64,000 nt of DNA from Bacteroidia bacterium. Lineage in GTDB: Bacteria > Bacteroidota > Bacteroidia > Flavobacteriales > Flavobacteriaceae. The notes beneath the pieces are model-generated. The model was given only the letters and a program-made list of their open reading frames with translations. It was not told where the DNA came from and made no database searches. Location: positions 62,001 through 126,000 of the forward strand of contig JAUIBW010000003.1 of the NCBI GenBank assembly GCA_030427585.1, read 5' to 3'. Below, one piece after another: positions 8,503 through 17,907 of the stretch (position 1 is the first letter of the stretch; each line of letters begins with the position of its first letter). The position numbers and the translations under genes are program-made.

Positions 8503-9030
8503 TTAACTCCTGGCTTTTCCTGTAAACACATTCACTTTTGAATTTATTGGATTGCCAGTTGTCCTTCTAAACGAAACTATTTGTCCTGTGTGGTAGAGGG
8601 CATCAGATATTGGGCCATTGATCATGTGCCAGAAAGGGAATTCGCTTTTATTTCCTTCACTTTGTATAACGATCATATAATTATCCAAATCATCTTTTGT
8701 TTTTTCAGCATATAATTCACTTGCTCTCTTTAAGTTGTGCAATGTTTTTTTTCTTAGGATATCAAAATTCATGGGAGACAAATCTGTCGGAGTAAGTCTG
8801 ATACAAGGCAAATTTTGCGCAGTATTCGTAATCATTATAGAAAGCCAATATATATGCTCTATGGTTTCATATGTATCACACCCTTCGGCAGATGGTTTGT
8901 ATTTTAAATCAATATCAGTAAGATTATCAGTAGCCCAATAATAACGATATCCAAGACCATCGATTAGTCTGGAAATTATATTACCAGAGGAATAATTCTC
9001 TGGGTATTCTGGTATTTGTATGTAAGGCAT
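8503..9030 (-). CDS. DinB-like four-helix protein
   Basis: A 175-residue protein with the spaced histidines of the DinB/YfiT metal-binding superfamily: TIEHIYWLS, then FWHMINGPISDALYHTGQIVSFRR. The HxxxHxGQI-type helix near the C-terminus is characteristic. Members bind a divalent metal through three His and often act as small-molecule transferases or stress proteins; the role here is unknown. Confidence 0.75.
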   Translation of the reverse strand: MPYIQIPEYPENYSSGNIISRLIDGLGYRYYWATDNLTDIDLKYKPSAEGCDTYETIEHIYWLSIMITNTAQNLPCIRLTPTDLSPMNFDILRKKTLHNLKRASELYAEKTKDDLDNYMIVIQSEGNKSEFPFWHMINGPISDALYHTGQIVSFRRTTGNPINSKVNVFTGKARS

Positions 9031-9090
9031 TTTGCTATAAATAGTTATTGTTTTATATATAGATTTTTATCTCAACCTTTTAAGAGTGTT

Positions 9091-9525
9091 TTAGTTCAAT
9101 TGCTTATCAAATATTTTTTGTTGTTTCTTTTCAGTAAATCCTATGTTCTCATAAAATTTATGACTCTCTACTCTTATGGTATTACACCTTACTCTTACTT
9201 GGCTATATTTTTTTGATATACTCCAACTAAAAATATACTCAACTAATAATTTTCCGATTCCTTTTTTTCTATAATTTTCATCTACAATAAGACCTCCGAT
9301 TTCAACAAAAGGATCAGATTCTACCCGTAGTGTATAAAACCCGTGAATCCAACCAATTATTTTATCATTGTAAACAGCTATAAAAATACAGTTATCTTCA
9401 TTTTTTAAAATTTTAGACAAGCGGTTATGCATTATTTTAGCGTTGGATTTGTACCCTAATTGATCTGAAAGCTGAGATATTGGCTCAGCATCTTCGATTT
9501 CTGCATGTCTAATAAATACTTTCAT
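9091..9525 (-). CDS. GNAT family N-acetyltransferase, short
   Basis: A 144-residue acetyltransferase. It starts with VFIRHAEIEDAEPISQLSDQ, has the CoA loop YRKKGIGKLLVEYIF around residues 85-100, and ends with the HKFYENIGFTEKKQ motif. Substrate unknown. Not closely similar to the GNAT gene at 7837. Confidence 0.85.
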   Translation of the reverse strand: MKVFIRHAEIEDAEPISQLSDQLGYKSNAKIMHNRLSKILKNEDNCIFIAVYNDKIIGWIHGFYTLRVESDPFVEIGGLIVDENYRKKGIGKLLVEYIFSWSISKKYSQVRVRCNTIRVESHKFYENIGFTEKKQQKIFDKQLN

Positions 9526-9581
9526 TTTTAGATCTGTTTTTTTATTTTATTTATTGAATTGATCTTTCATTGTATTCTTGG

Positions 9582-11687
9582 CTAAGAAATGTAATTCCAT
9601 ATATTCTTATGTTTGGCAAGTTGTTGATAGGTATAGAGTAATACTTTGTTTTTCTCTAAAGATAGAGAAGGATCTTCATTCAATATTTTCATGGCATAGT
9701 ACCTTGCTGTTTTTAGGATGTCATTATCTCTTACGATATCTGCTATTTTAAGATTAAGTACACCACTTTGTTGAGTACCCATAATATCTCCTGGGCCTCG
9801 TAATTTTAGATCTACCTCTGCAATATCAAAACCATCATTGGTTCGTACCATAGTTTCTAATCGCGTTTTACTATCTGCAGATAATTTAAAGCTGGTCATA
9901 AGAATGCAAAAACTTTGTTCTGCCCCACGACCTACACGTCCTCGTAACTGATGTAATTGTGATAATCCAAAACGTTCTGCACTTTCTATAATCATTACAC
10001 TGGCATTTGGTACATTAACCCCAACTTCAATTACAGTGGTAGCAACCATAATTTGGGTTTCACCTTTTACAAAGCGTTCCATTTCATAATCTTTATCAGC
10101 AGGTTTCATTTTACCATGAACAATAGAAATTTGATACTCAGGAGGAGGGAAAGAGCGAGCAATACTTTCATACCCATCCATAAGATCTTTATAATCCATA
10201 GCTTCTGATTCCTGTATCAGTGGATAAACAATATAAATCTGTCTTCCCTTTTGTATTTCTTCAGAAATAAACTTAAATACTTTTAACCGGTTACTATCGT
10301 ATCTGTGTACCGTTTTTATAGCCTTACGACCTGGCGGTAGCTCATCAATTACCGAAATATCTAAATCACCATATAAACTCATAGCCAATGTCCTGGGAAT
10401 CGGAGTTGCGGTCATCACCAGAATATGAGGTGGATAGGTATTTTTATGCCATAGTTTAGCACGCTGCGCCACTCCAAATCGATGTTGCTCATCAATAATG
10501 GCTAACCCCAGATTTTTAAACTGTACTTTGTCTTCTAATACCGCATGAGTACCAATTAAGATATGTAATGAACCTTCTTCTAATTCCTCATGGATTTTTC
10601 TTCGTTCTTTAGCTGTAGAACTACCCATTAATAATTTTACATTAATATCAAGATCTTGAGTAAGTGAAGCAATTCCCTGATAATGTTGATTTGCTAGGAT
10701 TGCAGTAGGGGCCATTAAACAAGCTTGAAATCCATTGTCAATTGCTAACAGCATTGTCATTAACCCAACAATAGTTTTTCCCGACCCTACATCTCCTTGC
10801 AAAAGACGATTCATTTGAGCACTACTACCGATATCATTTCTAATTTCTTTGATCACCTTTTTTTGCGCATTAGTAAGATCAAAAGGAAGGTGATCTTTGT
10901 AGAAATTATTAAAATGCGCTCCAACTTCAGTAAATGGAAACCCTTTTATTTTTTGTTTTCGAATTAATTTTTTAGTGATAAGCTGTAGCTGAATATAAAA
11001 TAACTCTTCAAACTTAAGTCGATATTGTGCTTTTGATAATAACTCCTGACTTTTAGGAAAATGAATATTAAAAACAGCTTCACTTTTTGAGATAAGTTTA
11101 AGGCCCTCAAGAATTTCTTGAGACAACGTATCGTAGAAACGAACTTTGGTCTCTACAAACAACTGTTGCATCATTTTACTCATTACGCGGTTGGTGATAC
11201 CTTTATTAGAGAGCTTTTCGGTAGAAGGGTATATAGGTTGCATTACCGTTCTTAGGTTTTGTTGATGCTCTGTTAATAACTCCATATCAGGATGGGGCAT
11301 ACTAAAACCGTTATAGTATTTGGTTTTTCCGAAAATGACATAAGGAGTATTGAGCTTTAAATTTTCGCGAATCCATTTATGCCCTCTAAACCAAACCAAC
11401 TCTATAGAACCCGTATCATCTACAAATTTGGCAACTAATCGCTTTCCTTTTTTTTGTTCTACCGTTTTAATATTAATAATCTTACCTATAATTTGTACTT
11501 CTGCCGAATTGCGTTGCAATTGGTTGATTTTATAGTATTGTGTTTTATCAAGATATCGATTCGGGAAAAAGTTAATCAAATCCTGATACGTATGAATCCC
11601 CAACTCTGATCGAAGCAAGGTAGCGCGAGATGGGCCAACACCTTTTAAATAATCTATGGGAGTTTGTAAAATATTAGGATTCATCAT
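9582..11687 (-). CDS. recG: ATP-dependent DNA helicase RecG
   Basis: 701 residues, the normal RecG length. The N-terminal wedge/OB domain (residues about 1-170) is followed by superfamily 2 helicase lobes. Walker A is QGDVGSGKT near residue 298; motif II reads DEQHRFGVAQ, the RecG-specific form; TATPIPRTLA is motif III; and LRGRVGRGAEQS is motif VI, followed by the RecG C-terminal region with DLKLRGPGDIMGTQQSG. RecG rewinds and reverses stalled replication forks and branch-migrates Holliday junctions. Divergent from the aminopeptidase gene. Confidence 0.97.
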   Translation of the reverse strand: MMNPNILQTPIDYLKGVGPSRATLLRSELGIHTYQDLINFFPNRYLDKTQYYKINQLQRNSAEVQIIGKIINIKTVEQKKGKRLVAKFVDDTGSIELVWFRGHKWIRENLKLNTPYVIFGKTKYYNGFSMPHPDMELLTEHQQNLRTVMQPIYPSTEKLSNKGITNRVMSKMMQQLFVETKVRFYDTLSQEILEGLKLISKSEAVFNIHFPKSQELLSKAQYRLKFEELFYIQLQLITKKLIRKQKIKGFPFTEVGAHFNNFYKDHLPFDLTNAQKKVIKEIRNDIGSSAQMNRLLQGDVGSGKTIVGLMTMLLAIDNGFQACLMAPTAILANQHYQGIASLTQDLDINVKLLMGSSTAKERRKIHEELEEGSLHILIGTHAVLEDKVQFKNLGLAIIDEQHRFGVAQRAKLWHKNTYPPHILVMTATPIPRTLAMSLYGDLDISVIDELPPGRKAIKTVHRYDSNRLKVFKFISEEIQKGRQIYIVYPLIQESEAMDYKDLMDGYESIARSFPPPEYQISIVHGKMKPADKDYEMERFVKGETQIMVATTVIEVGVNVPNASVMIIESAERFGLSQLHQLRGRVGRGAEQSFCILMTSFKLSADSKTRLETMVRTNDGFDIAEVDLKLRGPGDIMGTQQSGVLNLKIADIVRDNDILKTARYYAMKILNEDPSLSLEKNKVLLYTYQQLAKHKNIWNYIS

Positions 11688-11786
11688 AGCGAATATACTA
11701 TATTATAGAAATATTGTCAATCTAAAATTTGTAACATAAACAGACTAATTTCGTTATTTTGGCAGAACATTTGATTTACGTGTAGT

Positions 11787-13907
11787 ATGAAATTTATTTT
11801 AAGCTTTTTAATACTTGTTTTTTCTTCAGTCGTTAATGCTCAGGAAGTAACCTCTATATCGTCCCATGATTCTAAAAAGGAACAACCCAATGTTGATTTT
11901 CAAAATGGTAAAGTCGATGTGACTGTAGATTTTAGATCAAAAAAAGTAAAAGGAAAAGTAGCATACACTTTTAAAATAATTCAATCTGTAAAATCTATTT
12001 TTATAGATGCTCAGCATATGAAAATCAATAAAGTGTCTCTGGATGATAAAAATGTAGATTTTAAGTATGATGATAAGAAGATTATCATTAATTCAGACTT
12101 TAAAAATGAAAATGAGTATCAAATAGTGATTGCTTACGAAGCTAAACCTAAAAAAGCTCTTTATTTTATTAAAGACTATGAAGGTAATGATCAGGTATGG
12201 ACACAAGGACAAGGAAAATACACCTCTAACTGGTTGCCTAGTTTTGATGATATGAATGAGAAGCTTGAGTATGATCTTACGATCAATTTTTATAAAGGAT
12301 ACGAAGTTATTGCTAATGGAAAACTTACTAAAACACAATCGGTCAATGATTCTATTCAAAGCTGGCAGTATGATATGCGGCGTCCAATGAGTAGCTATTT
12401 GGTTGCTTTTGCTATTGGTAAATATGATAAAGTAGTAGAAACTTCGGCAAATGGAACTCCTTTAGAGATGTATTATTATCCCAGAGATAAACATAAATTC
12501 AAAGCAACTTATAAGCATAGTAAAGAGATCTTTGATTTTTTAGAAAAAGAGATCGGGTTCTCGTTTCCCTGGCAAAATTATAAGCAGATCCCTGTTAAAG
12601 ATTTTTTATATGCAGGTATGGAAAATACAGGGACAACTATTTTTTCTGATGCCTTTATGGTCGATGAAACGGCATTTATTGATCAAAACTATATTAATGT
12701 TAACGCACATGAGTTGGCACATCAGTGGTTCGGAGATTTGGTAACTGAAACCGAAGGAACTCATCATTGGCTTCAAGAAGGGTTTGCAACATATTATGCA
12801 TTATTAGCAGAAAAAGAAATTTTTGGAGATGATTATTTTCAATACAAATTGTATGAAACTGCAGAACAACTCACCGAGTTATCCAAAACAAAGAACGCAA
12901 CATCATTATTGAACCCCAAAGCAAGCTCTCTAACATTTTATCAAAGAGGGGCCTGGGCTCTTCATGCATTAAGAAATTTGATTGGTAATACTAGTTTTAA
13001 AATTACAATTCATAATTATCTCGAAAAACATAAATTTCAAAATGTAACGACCGATGATTTTTTTGCAATAGCTTCGGCTGTGAGTGGTACAGATTTGAAA
13101 GCATTTAGACAATTATGGTTAGAGAATATCAAATTCCCTTCACAAGAAGCATTAGATATACTTGCAAAATCAGATTTCATTAAAAACTACCTGGGCCTGG
13201 CACAAGAGCGTACTCAACCTATGGCAGGTAAATGGGGTGCTTTGGCAAAAGCATTAAGTTTTCCCGTTAATGATTATATCGGGCAAGAAGCCGTCTATCA
13301 ATTAGAAGGAAAAAACTCTCCAGAGGTTATAGCCTTGTATGATAAAGCTTTTGAAACTAATAACATTTTTGTACGCCAGGCTATTGCCCATACATTAAGT
13401 GCAGTTCCTAAGGATTTACAAAAGCAATATGAATCTTTGCTAAAAGATGCCTCATATGCTACTATAGAGCCAGCGCTTTATCATTTATGGACTAGTTTCC
13501 CAGAAAAAAGAAAAGAGTATCTGGATCTTACCAGGGATATTATAGGCTTTAATACTAAAAATGTTAGAATGTTATGGTTAGTCTTAGCATTAAATACAAA
13601 GGATTACCATACCAGCGAACATCAAAAATTTTATCTGGAGCTATCGGATTACACCTCTTCAAAATTTGGATTCAGTACTCGTGAGAATGCATTTACTTAT
13701 TTAGAAAGTTTACAAGCTTTTTCTGATCGGTCCCTAATGGATCTTGTTGATGGAGCTACACATCATAATTGGCATTTTAGGAACTCTTGTAGAAAAATTC
13801 TGGATAAAATACTCAAGGACGAAAAATATAAAAAGAAATACGTAGTTTTATTGGATAGTTTGCCAAAGGATCAATATGATTTTTTAGAAAAAAAATTAAC
13901 CCCATAA
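11787..13907 (+). CDS. M1 family metallo-aminopeptidase
   Basis: 706 residues with a signal peptide (MKFILSFLILVFSSVVNAQ), so exported to the periplasm or surface. After the N-terminal beta domain there is the substrate motif AGMENTGTT (the M1 GxMEN exopeptidase signature), then the zinc site HELAHQW-x18-E (His around 308 and 312, EGFATY glutamate around 331) and a catalytic Tyr candidate in LTFYQRGAWAL. The C-terminal third is helical. It removes N-terminal residues from peptides. The patatin gene starts 8 bp after its stop, so the three genes may form an operon. Confidence 0.93.
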   Translation: MKFILSFLILVFSSVVNAQEVTSISSHDSKKEQPNVDFQNGKVDVTVDFRSKKVKGKVAYTFKIIQSVKSIFIDAQHMKINKVSLDDKNVDFKYDDKKIIINSDFKNENEYQIVIAYEAKPKKALYFIKDYEGNDQVWTQGQGKYTSNWLPSFDDMNEKLEYDLTINFYKGYEVIANGKLTKTQSVNDSIQSWQYDMRRPMSSYLVAFAIGKYDKVVETSANGTPLEMYYYPRDKHKFKATYKHSKEIFDFLEKEIGFSFPWQNYKQIPVKDFLYAGMENTGTTIFSDAFMVDETAFIDQNYINVNAHELAHQWFGDLVTETEGTHHWLQEGFATYYALLAEKEIFGDDYFQYKLYETAEQLTELSKTKNATSLLNPKASSLTFYQRGAWALHALRNLIGNTSFKITIHNYLEKHKFQNVTTDDFFAIASAVSGTDLKAFRQLWLENIKFPSQEALDILAKSDFIKNYLGLAQERTQPMAGKWGALAKALSFPVNDYIGQEAVYQLEGKNSPEVIALYDKAFETNNIFVRQAIAHTLSAVPKDLQKQYESLLKDASYATIEPALYHLWTSFPEKRKEYLDLTRDIIGFNTKNVRMLWLVLALNTKDYHTSEHQKFYLELSDYTSSKFGFSTRENAFTYLESLQAFSDRSLMDLVDGATHHNWHFRNSCRKILDKILKDEKYKKKYVVLLDSLPKDQYDFLEKKLTP

Positions 13908-13915
13908 CATAAAAC

Positions 13916-14809
13916 ATGCGCGCATTAGTAATTTCTGGTGGTGGTAGTAAAGGAGCTTTTGCAGGAGGTGTCGCACAATACTTAATTCAGGATTTGGGTA
14001 GAAAATATGACTTGTTTATTGGTACGTCTACCGGAAGTCTTCTGGTATCCCATCTGGCATTATCAAAAATTGAAGAGATAAAAACTTTTTATACTTCGGT
14101 CAACCAGTCTTCAATATTCAAAAGTTGCCCATTTACTATAAAAAAGAAAAGAGGATATACAAGTATTAGTATTCACCATATGAATGTATTACGTAATCTT
14201 CTTAAAGGCAATAAATCTTTTGGTGATAGTACCAACCTTAGAGACCTTATTGGAAGTGCTATTTCAGAATCCTATTTTAAAGAGTTGCAATCGGGGGATA
14301 CGGATGTAGTTGTCACAGTTACTAATCTTTCTGCCAATGAGGTAGAATATAAATCAATAAAAGAGTGTTTATATGAAGATTTTTTAGATTGGATATGGAT
14401 ATCGTGTAATTATCCTCCTTTTATGAGCTTAGTTAGAAAAAACTATTGTGATTATGTTGATGGGGGGTTGGGATCAATGGTACCTATCGAAGAAGCAATA
14501 AACCGGGGAGCAACAGAGCTTGATGTTATTATACTGGAAACGGAAATTAATTATTTAAATAGAATGCCTACCAAAAATCCATTTTCCCTGATCACTAATA
14601 TGGTAGATTTCATGATGAATAGGATAGAGCATCAAAATATTCGAATTGGTAAGTTTAAAGCAATGGAACATAATGTAGCAATAAATCTATTTTATACTCC
14701 TACCGTGCTGACAACGAACTCATTAGTTTTTGATAAGGAAAAGATGACACAGTGGTGGGCAAAAGGTTATAAATTTGCAAAGAAGAAAAACATTTCGAAC
14801 CCATTATAA
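13916..14809 (+). CDS. Patatin-like phospholipase, copy 1
   Basis: 297 residues. Patatin signature elements are all present: the oxyanion loop SGGGSKGAFAGG at residues 6-17, the nucleophile GTSTGS (Ser about 42) and the catalytic aspartate in DYVDGGLG (about 181). This Ser-Asp dyad hydrolyses acyl esters of phospholipids or other lipids. There is no signal peptide. The next gene, one base downstream, is a close paralogue, so the pair is a tandem duplication within an operon. Confidence 0.93.
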   Translation: MRALVISGGGSKGAFAGGVAQYLIQDLGRKYDLFIGTSTGSLLVSHLALSKIEEIKTFYTSVNQSSIFKSCPFTIKKKRGYTSISIHHMNVLRNLLKGNKSFGDSTNLRDLIGSAISESYFKELQSGDTDVVVTVTNLSANEVEYKSIKECLYEDFLDWIWISCNYPPFMSLVRKNYCDYVDGGLGSMVPIEEAINRGATELDVIILETEINYLNRMPTKNPFSLITNMVDFMMNRIEHQNIRIGKFKAMEHNVAINLFYTPTVLTTNSLVFDKEKMTQWWAKGYKFAKKKNISNPL

Positions 14810-14810
14810 T

Positions 14811-15734
14811 ATGCGAGCACTAGTAATATCAGGAGGAGGAAGTAAAGGAGCTTATGCCGGTGGTGTAGCGCAATACTTAATTCAGGAGCAAGGTAAGAAA
14901 TATGACCTGTTTCTTGGGACTTCTACAGGAAGTCTTTTAATTTCGCAATTGGCTTTGGGTAATATAGAGAAAATGTATGATATCTATACCAATGTTAATC
15001 AACATACAATCTTTAATGTAAACCCTTTTGTAGTTAGAAAAAAGGGAAATAGAGAATTTGTATCCATTAACTTTTTTTCGTCACTATGGCAATTTATTAA
15101 AAGAAAACGAACATTTGGAGAAAGTAAAAATTTACGACGTGCTATACGTAGAAACTTTTCTGAAGAAGAATTTAAACTGGCACGCACAAAAGTTAAAGAT
15201 GTTGTTGTTACCGTTTCTAACCTCACTAAAAATAGTACAGAGTATAAATCTATTAATGATTTTTCTTATGAAGATTTTTGTGATTGGATTTGGATATCTT
15301 GCAATTATGTTCCTTTTATGAGTTTGATCACCAAAGATGGTTGTGAATATGCAGATGGAGGTTTTGGATGCATGGTACCTATTCGAGAAGCGATACGAAG
15401 AGGAGCAACAGAGGTTGATGCTATTATTTTGGAGTCAGAAAACATGGAGCATAATAAAGTACTGGGTAGAAATCCGTTTTCACTTATGGTAAATCTATTT
15501 AGTTTTATGTTAGACCAGGTCGAAGGACATGATACCGTATTAGGTAAACTAGCAGCGATTAATAAAGAAGTTCCTTTAAATCTATATTATACACCATCTA
15601 AACTTACAGAAAATTCATTAATTTTTAATAAAAAATTAATGAGTAGCTGGTGGAGACAAGGATATGAATACGCAGCTAAGAAAGCAAAAACTGCTGAAGA
15701 AAATAAACTTAAAGATATAGATCTTGCAGGATAA
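14811..15734 (+). CDS. Patatin-like phospholipase, copy 2
   Basis: 307 residues. I start it at ATG 14811, one base after the previous stop, because MRALVISGGGSKGAYAGG aligns with the start of copy 1; the open frame reaches further upstream but only inside the previous gene. SGGGSKGAYAGG, GTSTGS and EYADGGFG retain the complete dyad. It differs from copy 1 mainly in the middle (FVVRKKGNREFVSI) and in a longer lysine-rich C-terminus. Substrate unknown. Confidence 0.93.
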   Translation: MRALVISGGGSKGAYAGGVAQYLIQEQGKKYDLFLGTSTGSLLISQLALGNIEKMYDIYTNVNQHTIFNVNPFVVRKKGNREFVSINFFSSLWQFIKRKRTFGESKNLRRAIRRNFSEEEFKLARTKVKDVVVTVSNLTKNSTEYKSINDFSYEDFCDWIWISCNYVPFMSLITKDGCEYADGGFGCMVPIREAIRRGATEVDAIILESENMEHNKVLGRNPFSLMVNLFSFMLDQVEGHDTVLGKLAAINKEVPLNLYYTPSKLTENSLIFNKKLMSSWWRQGYEYAAKKAKTAEENKLKDIDLAG

Positions 15735-15774
15735 CCCTTTTAGAATAAATTTCTAAATAGGGTAGGATAAATCG

Positions 15775-16293
15775 TTAAAACAAATCACCAATTTCTTCCT
15801 TGATAATTGTAATTGCAGTATCACTGGGAGCACCTTTTTCTATAAGCTCTGTAAGGATTACTTCTCTCATTTTAATGGCCGAATCCACTTCCTCTTTTAA
15901 TACGATTTTTCGGATTAAAGCAATAGTTGCATTTTTAGAAGCCTTAATTGTATTCCAACATTCATCAGAAACATAGATCTGTTGGGTAAGATTATGTTCA
16001 AATTCTTGGTCGATTGTATAAATTAATAGAGATTCATAGCTTTTTTTGTCTTCTGAAACCGGAGCTATTCTGGTTAATAAATTACCAGGTGAGATTCTTT
16101 CTAAAAATAAAACCATACGCTCATATGCCTGAAGTCTAAGCGGTAACGATTGTTTTTGATTTTCTCTATGCAGAAGGAATCTACGACGTTTTTCTTCATT
16201 TGTAATATGTAATTTAAAAAAATAGATAGCAAGCAATGTTATTAATATTGCGGGTACTAGAGAAATAATCAATGGTATAATTTCAATTTTCAT
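15775..16293 (-). CDS. Membrane-anchored protein of unknown function
   Basis: 172 residues: one N-terminal transmembrane helix (IIPLIISLVPAILITLLAIY) followed by a charged helical cytosolic region (EEKRRRFLLHRENQKQSLPL, RLQAYERMVLFLERISP). It is a conserved type in Flavobacteriia, resembling DUF7935; I do not know a function. It sits 20 bp downstream of the glutamate-synthase-like gene, which also has an N-terminal membrane helix, so the two products may work at the membrane together (inference). Confidence 0.7.
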   Translation of the reverse strand: MKIEIIPLIISLVPAILITLLAIYFFKLHITNEEKRRRFLLHRENQKQSLPLRLQAYERMVLFLERISPGNLLTRIAPVSEDKKSYESLLIYTIDQEFEHNLTQQIYVSDECWNTIKASKNATIALIRKIVLKEEVDSAIKMREVILTELIEKGAPSDTAITIIKEEIGDLF

Positions 16294-16313
16294 TCTAAAG
16301 TATATAATTAGTT

Positions 16314-17897
16314 TTAAGTATGTTGTTCTACAATTTCTTTATTGTAATATCCGCCAAGATAAGTACATTCTTTTAAATCTTTTGCACAGGTATATTCGAC
16401 CGGAGTTTTTACATATTTAAACGAATCTTCTAATGTTTTGGTGAGTTCTCCATCATCAACATTAAGATCTATATCTTGCATTGTAAACTGACAAGGGTGC
16501 TCATATCCAGCAGCATGAGTAATCTCTGTAAATTCTTTTCTAAATGTTTTAAAATACTGTGCCAGGCGATCAGATTTTAATGGGATATCAATTCCTTTCT
16601 GTAACCATGTACTTTGGGTAGCTACTCCACTAGGACATCGATTAGTATGACACACTTGTGCCTGGATACAACCGATACTCATCATAGCTTCACGAGCAAC
16701 ATTGATACAATCGACACCCATGGCAAAAGCCATTGCTGCTTTTGCAGGAAAACCTAATTTACCACTACCTATAAAAACTACTCGATCTGTAAGATCATAT
16801 TTTTGAAAAATTTTATAGATTGCTGTAAACCCGTATACCCATGGAAGAGATACATGATCAGCAAAACTTGGTGGTGCAGCTCCAGTACCACCTTCGCCAC
16901 CATCAATAGTAATAAAATCAGGGCCTTTATTAGTTTTTACCATTAGCTTTGCAAGGAGTTCCCATTGCTCTGTTTTACCAATTGCTGCTTTGATTCCTAC
17001 AGGAAGTCCTGTCTCTTTGGCAATATCCTCAATAAATTGTAATAATTCTGGAACATCAGAAAAAGCTTTGTGTGCAGAAGGAGATAGTACATCTTTCCCC
17101 ACTTCTACACCTCTTATTTTTGCAATTTCAGAAGTAATCTTGGCACCGGGTAATACACCACCTTTTCCAGGTTTTGCTCCCTGCGATAATTTAATTTCAA
17201 TAGCCCGAATAAAAGGATTTCGGGTTATTAGATCTTTCATTTTTTTCATCGAAAAATTACCATTCTCATCACGTACTCCAAAATACCCAGTTCCAAAATG
17301 AAAAATAACATCACCACCATTACTATGATAAGGAGAAAGCCCACCTTCTCCTGTATTATGATATGCATTTCCTTTTTGCACTCCTATATTTAGAGACTCT
17401 ATAGCTCGTGCAGAAAGAGATCCGAAACTCATTGCAGAAACATTAATAACAGATCCGGGACGATATGGTTTTTCTCGTTGGTTATATAAGCCCATAACCT
17501 TTGCACAAGGAAGAAAAGATTTATCTTTTCTATTAGGATGATCCTTACCCATCTTATATGGGATCATACAGTTTTTTACAAAAATATGCTGGTGCAAATA
17601 AATATCACGATCTGTTCCAAAACCTTCATAATTGTTTTCATTTTTAGAAGATGCATATACCCAACCTCTTTCAATTCTATTAAAAGGAAGTTCTTCTCTA
17701 TTATTAGCAACGAAATACTGTCTTATCTCTGGACCAATACTTTCTAGCAAATACCTTAGATGACCTATAACAGGGAAATTATGGCTTATTGTATGTCTTC
17801 TATTAAAGAATACATCGCGAATTGCAACTAGTACAATCGCAATAATGATCCACATCCACCAGGATATTGAACCTAAAAAATTAAATACACTTTCCAT
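16314..17897 (-). CDS. FMN-binding glutamate synthase-like protein, membrane anchored
   Basis: 527 residues. A transmembrane segment (SWWMWIIIAIVLVAIRDVFF) is followed by the GltB central/FMN-binding barrel: the GEGGLSPYH loop, LSQGAKPGKGG, TIDGGEGGTGAAP, GSGKLG, and the iron-sulfur cysteines CIQAQVCHTNRCPSG. It lacks the N-terminal glutaminase and the C-terminal GltB domain, so it cannot be a complete glutamate synthase by itself. Such short homologues are common; their reaction is not settled. Co-directional with the M20 hydrolase (10 bp gap). Confidence 0.88.
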   Translation of the reverse strand: MESVFNFLGSISWWMWIIIAIVLVAIRDVFFNRRHTISHNFPVIGHLRYLLESIGPEIRQYFVANNREELPFNRIERGWVYASSKNENNYEGFGTDRDIYLHQHIFVKNCMIPYKMGKDHPNRKDKSFLPCAKVMGLYNQREKPYRPGSVINVSAMSFGSLSARAIESLNIGVQKGNAYHNTGEGGLSPYHSNGGDVIFHFGTGYFGVRDENGNFSMKKMKDLITRNPFIRAIEIKLSQGAKPGKGGVLPGAKITSEIAKIRGVEVGKDVLSPSAHKAFSDVPELLQFIEDIAKETGLPVGIKAAIGKTEQWELLAKLMVKTNKGPDFITIDGGEGGTGAAPPSFADHVSLPWVYGFTAIYKIFQKYDLTDRVVFIGSGKLGFPAKAAMAFAMGVDCINVAREAMMSIGCIQAQVCHTNRCPSGVATQSTWLQKGIDIPLKSDRLAQYFKTFRKEFTEITHAAGYEHPCQFTMQDIDLNVDDGELTKTLEDSFKYVKTPVEYTCAKDLKECTYLGGYYNKEIVEQHT

Positions 17898-17907
17898 TTT
17901 ATTCTAT

